Positions 48,401 to 61,300 of a stretch of DNA of 64,000 nt are shown here, one piece after another. The stretch covers positions 2,647,233 through 2,711,232 of the forward strand of contig ML133454.1 of assembly GCA_003864495.1 (NCBI GenBank), in the 5' to 3' direction. Origin of the DNA: Nemopilema nomurai (taxonomy: Eukaryota; Cnidaria; Scyphozoa; Rhizostomeae; Rhizostomatidae). Positions within the stretch are counted from its first letter, which is position 1; each line of letters starts with the position of its first letter. The position numbers were made by a program, and so were the translations under genes. The notes under the pieces are model-generated. The model saw nothing but the letters and a program-made list of their open reading frames with translations. It ran no database searches and had not been told where the DNA came from.

Positions 48401-51400
48401 TAACACAGATCTATTTCAAGGCAGGAGATGCCAAAACTCTATGGGCGTTATCCCTGTAGAGGCACACAAAGTTTGATCATAGATCACCGTTGTCCACTTA
48501 TGGAACAGTGACAATGAGCAAGCACTGAAGTGGGTATTTCTTTTCAGCATACTCCACCACCTGCATGCAAATTCTCGCATCGTTTGGAGCAAAAAGCATT
48601 ATCATCTGTAAACTTTGCTTCTCACCCGCCTCACATATGTATGAAACAGTTTCTGGTCAAAATTACCGTTAATGAGTTGAGCAGTAAAAATCATTTTTTT
48701 GCTTGTTTTGCTTCATCATTCAGTCTGGAAGTTACTAGCAATTCAAGTTCAGTCAGTTTAGATTAGCTTGTGAAATGACCAATTCACAATTCTGCTGGTG
48801 GCGGGACCATCTAATGAGCCTGTCTTTGATAAATGTTTCGATTGAAGCTTCGCGAAATGTGTCTAGCTTACTCAATATGTTGCTAGAACAGCTGGTTTAA
48901 GGCACTTTGAGATAACGATTTTGCAGTTCTTAATCTCTTCACAACGTCATTCAAGCCATCGTTAGGTTAACTTTATCCTTATTCTGCTTACAACTCTAAA
49001 CTTCAATTCCAAAGTATTGCAATACTTCTAGTTTCAAGAAAGTATTGCAATACTTCTAGTTTCAAGAAAATAATACTTCACAGGTCTGAGGTATCAACTT
49101 ATCATTGACAAGGCTACCACTGGTGATCTTTTAGCATTGACCGTTTGCAGAGAGAACTGTTGAATTAACAACCTTGGTTGCAAAGCGGCTAAGCTGTTCG
49201 CCATCGTTTTCCTGTGATACAACCGACGATATAATATCGTCAAGAAAGAAAACAAAGAGCTCCATAATCTTAGTTCAAACTTGCAGCTGTGCATGTAAGT
49301 TCATTCGATTGATATGAAAATAGTAACCAAATCTATTGACTTTAACTCGCCGCTTCAAAATCCTTCATCTGGTGAACTGGGAAAACTTGGCGTCTTTAAC
49401 TTTATCCAAGGAGAAATGCTTCTCTGGCTTTATCCAAATATTTATCTAGCTAGTCTCAAATCTATATTCTATACTTTATATTCAAAGGGCCCAGAAATCT
49501 CTTTGCAGCATAGGATTCTTTGATATTCCTTAGTGATTTTTGTTTCAGAACTCGGTCCTTTGTTGAATATCTCCTTCCTTTTCTCTCTTGCTTAATCACC
49601 TCTTCAGCCAACTTTCAGGTCGATACTTTACTTGCTTATGCTGCATACGTCAAGGTGAAAAGACTATATACTAGCGTATTCTGAACAGAGAATACTAAGC
49701 AAACACTGCGACGGTTTTCCAGATAAAAGCTTGAAGTTGAGCAGGTGTATACGAGGCTCACCGGCCTAACAGCTTGAGTTTGAATTGATTAGGAACAGTA
49801 TGACGACACTGAAGTAAATGCACGGGAATGATGGGCCCATATATGCCTCGGAGCACCTGACGTGTTTGCTCTTCCAATGTGTGGCAACTTCTTGTCATCT
49901 TTGCTCTTCTTTTCCAGGAAATGGAAGCATCGACAGCGGAGAAGTCGACCACTTTTTGAAAGATCTTGCAAAGGAAAGTGGGAACGAGGTTTGTCTGATT
50001 ATCTGTTATTTTTTTGTGGCCTAAATTCAAATTAAGCAGACCTTCCAATAAAGAAGAGGCTGTGAAGGCATAAAATACAGGGACGGAAAGAAATAGTCAA
50101 TGGATCCTGGCCATTTGTTTGATGAAAAGTGGACTCTGTCATTAAACGATTTAACTAGTAGAGTTTAGACTATAATTTTTTGTCAGTCCCATTATTCAGC
50201 CAAAAGGTTTTTTTAGCTAAGAGCAATTATGCTTTGTAGAGCAGTAACAAGAATCGTTGCTTTCAGCAAGATTAGAGGCTGTAACACATCCAAGGCTTCC
50301 AAATAACTTGTACACTTTCTTGCATGGCGTTCTATGTCCATGGTAATTGCTTTGCAAAATTCGACTTTAGAAAAAGATTACATGAATAAAAAGGGAGAAG
50401 CAGATTGAGTAGTGAATGCATGAATTGCATGTTTTTCTGTTGCTCAAAACTGCTTTGCATCATCTAATGCTTTTTCTTCTCAAACCTCCATTGAAAATTT
50501 AGTTCAAAAACGATGCAGAATTCCAAGAGTTCAAGGCTAAGGTTATTGCAATGTACGATGTGGATGCAGACGGAAAGATAAGCATGTCAGAGGTAAGGCT
50601 CGGCTTAGCAGGTTTTCACAATCAAAACTAACTTTTAAATAAAATCAGCGAGAATGTTTTTCCTGCTTTCAAAACAAGACAAATACTAAAAACAAAACGT
50701 TTGTGAATGCGGGGTTTCGAGACTTTTGCTCACATTCATCTGCAGATTACTATCTTTCACAGACAGCAGAACAGTGCCACAATCATAGATTTCTCCACGG
50801 TTGCAATTTATGGCTTTTCTTCGTCTTTTCTTCATGTTTTAGAAGCACCTGCTGTTGCAGCTTAACTGTTTATCAAATTAAAACAATCACGCTTGTGTTG
50901 GTACAGTTATGAGAAAAATTTTCATTTTGAAGTTGAGCTAATTCTAGGGCACTCTATCGACAGATGTACTAGAAAAGGCTTGATTCATTTGAACATAAAA
51001 GCTCTTTGAAGTTCACTAATTTGAAACAATTTATGTTCAACAACAGCTTTCAAAAATCTTGCCAGCTGAAGATAATTTCTTGGTCCGATTCAGAGAAGAG
51101 GTGAACCTCTCCAGTGTAGACTTCATCAAGGTAATTTTAATCACATTGCATGCTTTGATTTAACATTTTGAACAACGAACCAGGCTGCCAGGATTAAAGA
51201 ACCCTTGATGTTCAGGCGATTCCTGAACTCGAAGATCTTGCTGTTTAATTATGTAGGTACTGCCTGGTATTCAAGCTGCAATCATCCTTCCATTTAGCGA
51301 TATTGTCGTACCATCTTTCACCGGATGTTGAAATTTATGTGGTATTACAGCTGGCGTGATGCTGAAATGCGATTGTACTTGTTGTAATTTCCTGAAGATA

Positions 51401-54400
51401 AACAGGGGAATAAGAACAATTATTCGTAGGTCAATCAAGGACTCAGTTTACACAATTCAATATTAGCTCCAATCTACAACAATTGATCTTAATTGGAAAG
51501 TTCTTTCAGCCTCAAGTAATGAAAAATTCATTGAAAAGAGTCTGCTTTTATCTGGCTTATCTAGTTGTTTTTAAAAGGCTTTCATCCACCTTTCATTGCA
51601 ATTCTTCATAAAAAGCAATTTGCTCACATTCGACCCATTACATTTGGCCAACTCATTACGGGTTTCTCAGCTGTTCATTATTATATAAGTTATAATTTAT
51701 GACCAATAGTAAACATAAAAATCTTTATTTTCCAGATTTGGTATCACTATGACACGGACCGTAATGGCTTCCTTGACACCGCAGAACTAGATGTATTGCT
51801 TTCCTTTAATTTTAGTTCTTATTTTTACTAGCTTCCTCTCCAGGAAGGTAAGGTGGTGGCTACTGAACAAAGGAGGAACGCTCGAATTGTTAACTATTCA
51901 ACAATTGCCATTTTGAACTTCATGGGCAGTGAAGCCTTCAGAGGCAGTTGTTTTTTCTGGGCAATAATCTTAGAACAGCAGTTTATCCTCGAATTTATAC
52001 CTCTACAATCGAAAGTCCAGGTTTTGTAGTTTGAGTTCTAGCAAAGTTGTGTCACCATCTTATCTCCTTGCAAAATTGGATCATCGCAGATGTGTGTATG
52101 CTGTTGCTACCTCCATTGCACCAATTGCCATCATATTATGCTACTAGTTGCTTATAGTTTTATTTATCTACAGCTCTTATCACATCCGCTTCATAAATGA
52201 TTTACAGCTCAAACCAGACACATAAACAACATGTTTACATTTTTGTCCGCTTCTAGTTTTTTTTGTTACTTAAAGATGCAATTTCTAGACATTAGTTGAC
52301 CAATGCGGAAACCGTCACTAACTTTGAAATGATTGTGTTATTTTGAGGAACTTTCAAGTGTGCTTAATGTATCAAAAATCTTTGCAGGGCTTTCTAAGAG
52401 ACCTGCTCAATACATGCGGAAAGAATACTACCATGCAGAGGATACTGGATTACCGGACGACTATCGTAGGTTCCGCAATCTATTTAGCAACCTGCAATGT
52501 TTGATGGGACAATGTTTGAAATAGTTCGTAGCAAGTTTGGCTTTGCTAGTTGCATAGCAAGCCAAAAGTGAATTTCTGCTTTTACTTGATATGATTCACA
52601 GGTGCTGTAATGTTGTCAACATTGTTGTCTAATGATTGTGCAGTGTTTTCGAACAAAGAAATGTCATACGCAGTTTTTTGCTTTGGTTCACGTTCCGAAA
52701 GCAATCACTAGAATGCAGGGCAATATTGTATCACATTTGAAACCTGGAGAAGTAAACTGAGTTTTAATTTCATTGATATCTATATAATTATAGAGTGAAT
52801 ACCTATCAACAGAAGGGAAACATGTTATGTTTATAAATGCCTTCTTCTTACTTAACACTTGTTTAGAATCTGATACTTTGATTAGTAGTAAAAATATTGC
52901 AGCCTTTTCTTGTACGAAAAACAGTTTCATGAACTAACCGTACTCTTTTATCTTTAGAATCTTGATCTTTTAAAGCTAATAGTTAATAGGGCGGTAGAGA
53001 AAACGAAGGAAATGAATGGGAGACCTGCTCTGTGAATAGGGAAGTCTCCTAGTACACAAAACAGGTCTCGTCACATTAGAAGTATTTCGCCAATAGGTAC
53101 GAAGATTGCTTTCAATCCTTCTGCCAGCACAGTGCGGGCACCCGTAATGTAAGCTTGTATTGCGTAAATACGGCAACACGATTCGCTACAAAAGCATAAC
53201 CTACACCTTCAAGTTATTCACCAGAAGCGTCGTCCTAGATATTGACACAGAGCCTTGTTTCTTTTAGCTGGAACTGTTTGATGCTAACAAGGACGGGAAA
53301 ATTGAACTTAACGAGATGTCAAAGTGAGTATATTGTCTGAAACCTGCTTAATGAATATCCTATGTGGATGACGAGAAATTGTGCGTAGAACTTCCAATAG
53401 AAAGCTGAATAATGTAATATTAACTGCAATTAGGCTGCTAATGTGGTGCTAGAACTCAGCCGAGGTTTTCACGTGTTGTCTACAGCTGCTGGCGCAAATC
53501 GATATTAGCTATAACCCTTAAGACACATGGGGTGTTCATTTAAATATGCAAGGCTGTGATTGTCCCGTGGTTGCCCACATTAAAGCAATAATCAGTCACA
53601 TCTGCCCTTCGAACATCTTGTTCCTTGCTCTGAATCAGCCCACCGTAAACAGTCACATTGTAAACCCTTTTCTTGGTGAAAATATGCCCAACTATCAATA
53701 CACTATGGCTAGCATAGCAGAGTATTCAAGCGATTGCGTAACACTGTTGTGCAAGAGGGCTACTTGGACAAGTCAACCGTTAATTCGTAGCCATTTTGCG
53801 AAATTCGTAATCTGCCTTGTATATTATAACTCCGATTAAATCATGGGATAATGAATCTTTTTGCGACCTGTATATTTCATGCCATCTGTTCTGAAATGTT
53901 CTTTGATCCCCGCAGCGAGTACGACCATGTTCATATAAGGGCAGCATGACTGTATCTGGTCACCCATCTAATCCAAGCTGCATTGTCACACCCAGCTAAA
54001 CAAACTGTTTAACGTTTGACTTTCCCAGCTGTCAAACAACTTGTTCTGACTTTTTCCCTTACAGAATTCTTCCGGTTGAAGAGAACTTTTTCAGTCAATT
54101 TGAGGTGAGAGTAATGTTTCGTATATTCATCTACAGTCATGAACAAGTTAGAAACAGAACTGTCCAGCCATCTAACGTGGCAACATATCTTCTAATGCGT
54201 CTAATATCTTCTAACAAATTTAAGTAAACTAGGATATCAAAGTGAAACTGTAGGCTACAAGCAAAAATTTTGATAAATAAACAGCTCAAGTAAGACATGC
54301 AAAACACAATGCTTAGGCATAAACTTTTTTAAGCAAATAAAATTTTGTTGATTTCGCTTAAAAATCTGGATTTATATTGGCAGGGCAAGGGAGTGCTATC

Positions 54401-55471
54401 CAAAGAAGACTTTGATGCGATTTTCCTCCACTACGACAAGGTAATGAATAACAAAGCATCTAGCCATGAGTACATTCATTAAATCTATTCTTTCTTCAAG
54501 GGGTCGTAAGGACATATAAATGATTTAACGATTAAAATATATGCGATTTATTTATGTCGCAAGCTTTTTAAAAGTTAAAAGAGATAGCTTTGCCTTTTAG
54601 CTCTACCTGTGAATTTCAACATAACTTTGCATATTTTCAACCTTCTCTTTTTCTAGTTAAACCCGTCTATGTGAAAAACAATGTCTTTGACAATGAAGAT
54701 TTCCTTGAGAGAACGCTCGATCATAGTCCTTGCTATATTCTTTTGAACTTATCTTTATTGAAAAGTCTTTGCTTTAGGACAATAATGGTCTGATTGAGGA
54801 CAGTGAGCTGATTGCCTTTCTGCGAGATGTCCTGCAGCGTGATGGCGGTGTAAGTGTCACGATCATTATCGGCCTAAACTTATCTTACATCTCATTTTTC
54901 TACAAAATCATGTATATCGTGAAGTAACTATAAATGTCTCATAGAAATTGCATGCTGTTAGATGAAACTTTGAATTGTCATAAGCAAACTGTCTAATAAC
55001 GCAATTTTATGTTGGATTCAAATAATGTTTTGAATGTCCTTCTCCCGTCATTGTCTGATACCTATGTTTCTTTGGTTGTATTTATTCTGTGGTCTTCAAT
55101 CGATTATTATGTGGTTTCGAGATCATGAATATGTAATAGGTTAATAAGCAGATTTGGAGTATTCGAAGAATTTTCTGTTAAAAGCTACAAAAGCTTTGAG
55201 ACGGAAAATTACCAATCATCAATCAATATAGAAGCAATTATCAAATACTTTGTTATTTCCCAATCAATGTTTTTATTTAATGTTTAGCTTTCCATTGAAG
55301 AGTAAAATGATTCAAATAATATAAAAATTGAATGCTTCCCGTTCTCAACCACAGACTCCGACAACAACAGAGCTGGAAAACTACAGAACAACGATACTGA
55401 AAGTCTGTGACAAAAACAAAGATGGGAAGCTGAATGCTGAAGAGTTAAGATTTCTTCTTGTTTCAAAATAA
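45415..55471 (+). CDS. Six-EF-hand calcium-binding protein (calbindin/calretinin/secretagogin family)
   Basis: Eleven exons: 45415-45517, 49918-49988, 50503-50592, 51047-51130, 51736-51792, 52388-52465, 53268-53323, 54065-54104, 54384-54440, 54778-54849, 55355-55471. They join to 825 nt (274 residues; calbindin has 261 and secretagogin 276). Six 12-residue EF loops are visible: DQDGNGSIDSGE (32-43), DVDADGKISMSE (77-88), DTDRNGFLDTAE (122-133), DANKDGKIELNE (166-177), DKDNNGLIEDSE (211-222) and DKNKDGKLNAEE (255-266). Each has acidic or Asn ligands at 1, 3 and 5, Gly at 6 and Glu at 12. No signal peptide or membrane segment is present, so it is cytosolic and likely a calcium buffer or sensor. 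Three introns split EF loops or their flanking helices. The ATG at 45,415 was chosen because it opens directly into the first helix and no upstream in-frame ATG fits. Whether it is closer to calbindin or secretagogin needs a tree. Confidence 0.93.
47180..47227 (+). promoter_or_regulatory. Two perfect CRE (TGACGTCA) motifs 40 bp apart
   Basis: TGACGTCA occurs at 47,180-47,187 and 47,220-47,227, exactly 40 bp apart, in intron 1 of the EF-hand gene. The palindrome is the CREB/ATF site. Calcium-handling genes are frequent CREB targets, so an intronic enhancer is conceivable. The evidence is motif and spacing only. Confidence 0.4.
49012..49076. repeat. 28-bp direct duplication with palindromic core
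   Basis: AAGTATTGCAATACTTCTAG plus TTTCAAGA occurs twice in succession (49,012-49,039 and 49,040-49,067). The 14-mer AGTATTGCAATACT in each copy is a perfect palindrome. It lies in intron 1 of the EF-hand gene. Confidence 0.9.
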
Positions 55472-58352
55472 GGCAGCGTGTCTAGAGGAAAGAGTTGCAT
55501 GGAGCTGACTTCTCAAGCCATGAATTGCACAGATGGAACCATGGAAAGGACGAAAACATGTTGACAAGCACTTAGCCTATCATATTAGCAAACATCCCGA
55601 GGGCGTAAAAGCATCAAAAGTTTTTCTTTATTGCAGAAATATTAAGTTATCGTAGATTGTACACCTTATTGCACAAAAAATTAATATCTAGCCAATATGA
55701 TTTCGTTTAATTACAATGTAATTTGCTAAACCATTTGAGGAAGTTATAAATTCATTGGAACATTTCTGCTCAAAATTCGTGTCAAAGTTATTTGATTTTC
55801 TTCATATATTTAAAATCTGTTCCAGCTTATTCTATGACGATATTCACACTCTAATTCTGATTGATTTATAAACTAGATTTTTGATCGTTTGCAAGAATTT
55901 AAGATATTTTTATTCAAAATATGCAAAATGAGTCCCACAGGAACTTGTTACAAAAACACAGTACCAGACGAAGCAATGCTGATTGGCACAAACTTTGATC
56001 AATGCAATGCAATTCCAGTAATTTCATCCTACAAACAGAGCATTTTGACTTTGATTTAAAAAGAGGCAACGTCATCAATTTACGAAGAACTATTTGCTAG
56101 TCCTTTGCATTCGAATCTCATTGCAATCTTGAAGGGCTAAATTTTCAAAAAGGGCTAAGTTAGGATCTTTGGATATATGAATTTTGAACATTCAACAAGC
56201 AACTAAGGACATGTGTTCCTGTAAAAAGTGGCGACACTGATTGAAGCACCCAACAACGTCATCAGGCCTATCCCACGGACGTCAAACGAATAAAGTCTTA
56301 AAGGCTAGCCTTACAAAGAGAGATGGAAAGTATCATATGAATGCAGAATTCTCAGCTTCCCAGATCAAAAAAGATTCCCAGTCCAAACAAATAGACCCAT
56401 CTCAAATGAGCAGGCTCTTTGCCCAAGTTATATTTGTTGAGCCATGCTTGAACTGAATTGTTGACTCCTTTGACCTAGTACTCGAACTTTGACCCCTATT
56501 TAAGCGCCTTCGTTGCATCCATGCTTTTTCGTACTACCCGTCCTTTGTTCGAGCACAACACACTTAACCAAAACCTGTTAGAAAGTCATAAGCAGTAGAC
56601 CCCACGTTAGGTCTATAGCCAAGTTCCCTCTGCATTTTCAGTCGCGTTACAGTGCTTTGTGGTACAGACTTTGTGGCCAAGGGGACTTGTTAGTCGATAG
56701 TGAGTTTTTGAAATTTACTATCTTATGTCGTGTGCCATCTATATGCCCCTTTTTACCTGCTATTTACTATCAATGTATCCTTTGTACCTGATGTTTACGT
56801 AGGCCTGCAAATTCTATCAGACATTCGCGTTCTTTTTTAAACATTTGGAAAATTACTGTTCGAGGTAGGAAAATTAGAATTGCATAAATCAAAACCTGAA
56901 TATCAAATTTTGCATCAGTTAACAAAGAATCCAGTGTGTCTCTCGGCTTTCTAAAGACATCCTCAATGTGTCTGTGAAAACACTTAGGCCCAGAATTAGA
57001 CATTCGCCAAACTTTCGCACATTCACATTCGAAACTCTTTTTCTAGAGATCCCACTCGCAATCTGAAAAACATTCAATGCAAATAAATAGACATGTTACC
57101 AAGCTATTTTGACCTGAAATAGTTTCCAATTCAATGACCATTTAGTAAAGAGACAGTTGCCAATTGCCACAGCACTCAAAATCCATTCCTTTCATCATGG
57201 TTCAATGATTATAGTCATAAATTTCCTAGATTTAATGGCCCCTTTCAACATATTTTCTTTTTTCATCAATCCACTTGATTTAAGGTGTAAAACTGCCTAA
57301 TTTTGTAAACACAAGTCAGGGTAATATGTAGAGATAAAAACAAGGTTACTTTTACACACAATCATACTACAAAAAGGTAGGAGGGTGGCACATGCACAAG
57401 ATTCCGACTCCCCGGTGGTATATCTTCCAGCTGAAAGCATGAATAAGGCTTTCCACTAGCATTGACAACTTTTCATATGATCAAGCAGGGTTATTTTATG
57501 ATATAGCATCAACTGATGCAGTCAGACTTTATCCATTCTTCTAGGATAAATTTAACAGCTGCTACTATTAAACAACTACTAATAAAAATGTGCCCCAGCA
57601 CAGATGCACTTGCAAGTAAACAGTCTTTAAACATCCATTACAACAAATTACTCTGCGATGTGATGTTTAGTTTCTTTAACCTCTGCTATAACCGTGAAGA
57701 GTATGTACAATATCTGCAACAAACGTTTCGTTTAAGTATTGTCGTGCAACGAATTATCATATTCACGCAAACAGTTTGATCCATTCCAACAGTTAGATTA
57801 CATTATATGTTTTTTAACTTTGAGAGCTATTACCGATACTGTGTGCCAATTTTTTGCATTCACAACAAAATGATCACTCGCTGTGCCCAATTATAAGATG
57901 TGAAAGTAACGTTGGCAAAGACAAGCAAGTTTTGTAACCTGGACAAATCTTGACCAGACGAGCTTTGAATTTTCGTTCTTCTCTTGGTTTCTATCGCCTA
58001 CAATACAGAGCTCTTCCGTTTCCACTGTAAAGTATGAACAGTAAAGGCCTCTTTTTGGTCCTTGTTATTTTCTCCGACAGAGGCGAAACTCGAACTTTTT
58101 CGTTCGCCCAGAAGTGCTCTCCGAGTGCCACTTGTGTCCCCAAAACAACGTTAGCGATGGTGATGCCTCATGCAACTTGTACAAAAACGCATGAGGCATC
58201 ACCATCGCTAATCAAGCCAATTATGAGCTACTTTTTGTTGATCTAAAGAGTGGTATATCCAGCCCTGATGCTTGGTAACAGGTTCACTTGGTAACTGAAG
58301 CATTATGACTTTAGGCCTATAATTTAGATACAATATCAAAGTGTCTTTGCTC
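55472..58352. other. Intergenic region between the EF-hand gene and the EGF-CUB gene
   Basis: The region between two converging genes. It includes their 3' UTRs and the perfect hairpin at 58,151-58,211. Frames up to 87 codons show no recognisable domain. No clear poly(A) signal was assigned for either gene. Confidence 0.5.
58151..58211. ncRNA. Perfect 23-bp inverted repeat with 15-nt loop (hairpin; miRNA-precursor-like)
   Basis: TTAGCGATGGTGATGCCTCA followed by TGC (58,151-58,173) is exactly complementary to 58,189-58,211, across a 15-base loop (58,174-58,188). The stem is about half GC, unlike the surrounding AT-rich DNA. Such a hairpin could be a pre-miRNA; cnidarian miRNAs often pair almost perfectly with targets. 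It could equally be a transposon relic, or a hairpin in the 3' UTR of the EGF-CUB gene, whose stop is about 140 bp away. The structure is certain and the function is not. Confidence 0.45.
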
Positions 58353-61300
58353 TTAAGCTGTATAGCAACTGTAGATGGCACTAAATCCAGTTCTCAATAC
58401 ACTGCTATCAGTGGCGAATCTAACATGCATATAGGTGCCAGTTGTTTGATATGTGGCTCCGGTACGTGAACCGCTCAGAGTTGCAATCAGCGGCGAAGAA
58501 GAAGAAGAGCCATCACTACAGCGAGAAATAAAAAAAGTTATCCTAAAGCAGAAACATGTAAAATATACGTAGATGCAAAATGATTAATGTTGTATTGCTG
58601 GCTGCAAAAATTGATTCCTCCCAGTTCCTTCAGAGCAGCATCAACAAAAGGTCGCTCTTGCTATATTGCTAAAGTCTTGAAACGCCTAATTTTTCACTAT
58701 GTACTCTTACAAGCATTGCAATAAAGAGGTCATTCATTTTTAAGGCAGTCCTGGAGGTAAGTTAGCTAAATCAGATATCTTTAAATAAGAAGTTAAAATG
58801 TTTGGTGTGTAAATTCATCGGCTTGGAATTCCAGAGATGGTCAAGACTGCTTTTCACCCTAGAAAATCATCAACCTCCTTTTCTTCACGAGGACAGTTAT
58901 TTGCATAATGTTTCCGATAACAATATACGTTCGATAACAATTATTTTTACATTCATAGCAGCCCTTTTTCATATTTTCAACCAAGTTTCTACCAAAAATT
59001 TTCAAATTTAAAAGAAAAGATTTGCCTACCGCAGAGTAACTTTGTCGCAGCAACTTTCTGTAGAGAAAGCTGAAAATCTTATTTGTATTCTGCATCGACC
59101 GCCAAAGCTCAATATCCAGGACTTGGAGTGAGAATTCACGTAATTAGATGGGTAATTGATTGATTGTATTGTTCCTTCTGTAACCTCTGTTGGGAAGACA
59201 TAATAGAAGTCATGTAAATCAAGTCACAATCGTCTACGAATCATCTTACTATTGCCAACATACCTATATTGAGAGTCATCCCAAGTTTAATTGTCATTTC
59301 TAGAAGGATTTAAGATTCAATTGATGGAAAAAGTATCGTTTCAGAATTTCTGTTTAAAATTTGGCCTTCGAAAACTATACATTTAGAAAAACTTTATTCA
59401 CTCATTACTATAAGGAGCTCATATGCTCATTTTTCGACTATTTGAAATATAAAAAATGGCACCAAACAAGGAATTATGTGACAATGTACCTGTCTGGCAA
59501 TGTGATCCAGTCCAACCTGGTGCGCAAGAGCACGAGTAGGTCCCTGGAGAGTTGATGCAGGTTCCTCCGTTTTGGCACGGGTTCGTCGTCGCACATTCAT
59601 TCACGTCTGTTTGGAAGTTCAAATCATCATTATCCAATATCCTTATATAATATGTAATAATGATATAATATGATATAAAATAATATAATATAATATAATA
59701 TAATATAATATAATATAATATAATATAATATAATATAATATAATATAATATAATATAATATAATATTATATAATATAATATAATAAAATATAATAATATC
59801 CAACATAATATAATAATATCCAATATAATATAATATAATATAATAATATCCAATATAATATAATAATATCCAATATAATATAATAATATCCAATATAATA
59901 TAATATAATAATATCCAATATAATATAATACCCAATATCAAATGTAATACCCAATATCAAATGTAATACCCAATTTAATATAATATAACAAAATATAATA
60001 TAATATAACATAATATAAAATATAATATGACATAATATAATATAAGATAATAGTATCCAATGTTATATCTAATATATAATATCCAATATAATATTACATT
60101 CAATATAATAGAAATGGTCGACCATGAATACATAAGATGAAATGAACACAATTCTGATCCAAGGAGGGGAGAATAAAAATCTATAGATAAACGAAAACAA
60201 TAGCAAAATCATCTTCCAAAATACTTAGTTAAGCGTTAGGAGAATCATTAGCTGATTATAAACCACTTTATGGTATTGCTTGCTTGATAATAACTAACAT
60301 ATTTTGGATGTAATCATAAATAGATTTGTTTAACTAGCAAGTTGATGTTATCGGCACTGGGTTCCTGCTTGCTGGATAAAAGGACATTTGTTCAATTTTA
60401 CTAAAGGTAGTGCTGGATTTAAGACAATAAATTATGCTCAGATTTAGAGAGGTAAAGCTTTTTAAGCTTTCGGCTTGATTAAGCCAGAATATTTTGAACT
60501 TTAGCATCAAGTCCAAAGAATATTTGTTAACGGGCCTTTATCAAGTTCATGTCATTGGCTTACTGATACTTTTGGATAAGTGAAGCGGAAAGACTTCCAA
60601 CCCTTCTAGACGCACAATATTTTAGAAAAAGTAAAATATTTGAGGCATGTTACCGGTCTGACAATCCGTGCCGGTCCAACCTGATGCGCAAGCGCAAGAG
60701 TAGGTCCCTGGCGAGTTTGTGCAGGCTCCTCCGTTTTGGCACGGATTCGTTGCGCATTCATTTACGTCTGTTGCAAAGAATGAGCACCATTATTCTACTC
60801 GAGTGGCAAAAAATGTTTCACAAAATATTTTTTTGAGACCACCCAGCATCTTGTTGCTTTTCTGGCCCTTACATATGAAGTTAAAATTTGCTCCCTCAAA
60901 GATTCGCTAACAGTAGTGGACATTAAAAGTTGCTATCCCTGGGTACCAGATTCTCTATTATTTTATATTTACCATATGGATACCCAGGGTAAATGGCTGA
61001 AAGCTTCTCTTTAACACTAGGGAACCAATGGTGGGTCTTAATAAAACTAGTGCCTTTGTTTCTACCTCAAACCTATACTGAAATGGGGGTAATCGAAATT
61101 CATGCAGCACTTCATGAAAGAAAACAAGCGAAGTTTGGTATTATTGTGAGTAAGGCTATGTATAGAGGAATCAGTGAAGTATTTGAGGTTTCTACCTGTC
61201 TCGCAATGGGAACCTGTCCAACCTACTGCGCATGTGCACGAATAGCTTCCAGGAGAATTGTTGCAAGTTCCACTGTTATGACATGGAGTTGTTAAGCATT

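Larger units (their letters stand above)
45518..49917 (+). other. Intron 1 of the EF-hand gene (4.4 kb)
   Basis: Long first intron that splits the first EF loop. It holds a pair of TGACGTCA motifs (47,180 and 47,220) and a 28-bp duplicated unit (49,012-49,067). No exon, RNA gene or mobile-element coding sequence was recognised. Confidence 0.6.

Noticed and set aside
59419..60011. Minus-strand open frames of up to 144 codons rich in Ile, Leu and Tyr
   Set aside because: They are translations of the AATAT microsatellite; only the short EGF part (59,490-59,606) is real coding sequence.
60937..60988. Inverted words CCCTGGGTA and TACCCAGGG flanking an AT-rich core
   Set aside because: The arms are only nine bases and imperfect beyond that, which is expected by chance in a region of this size.
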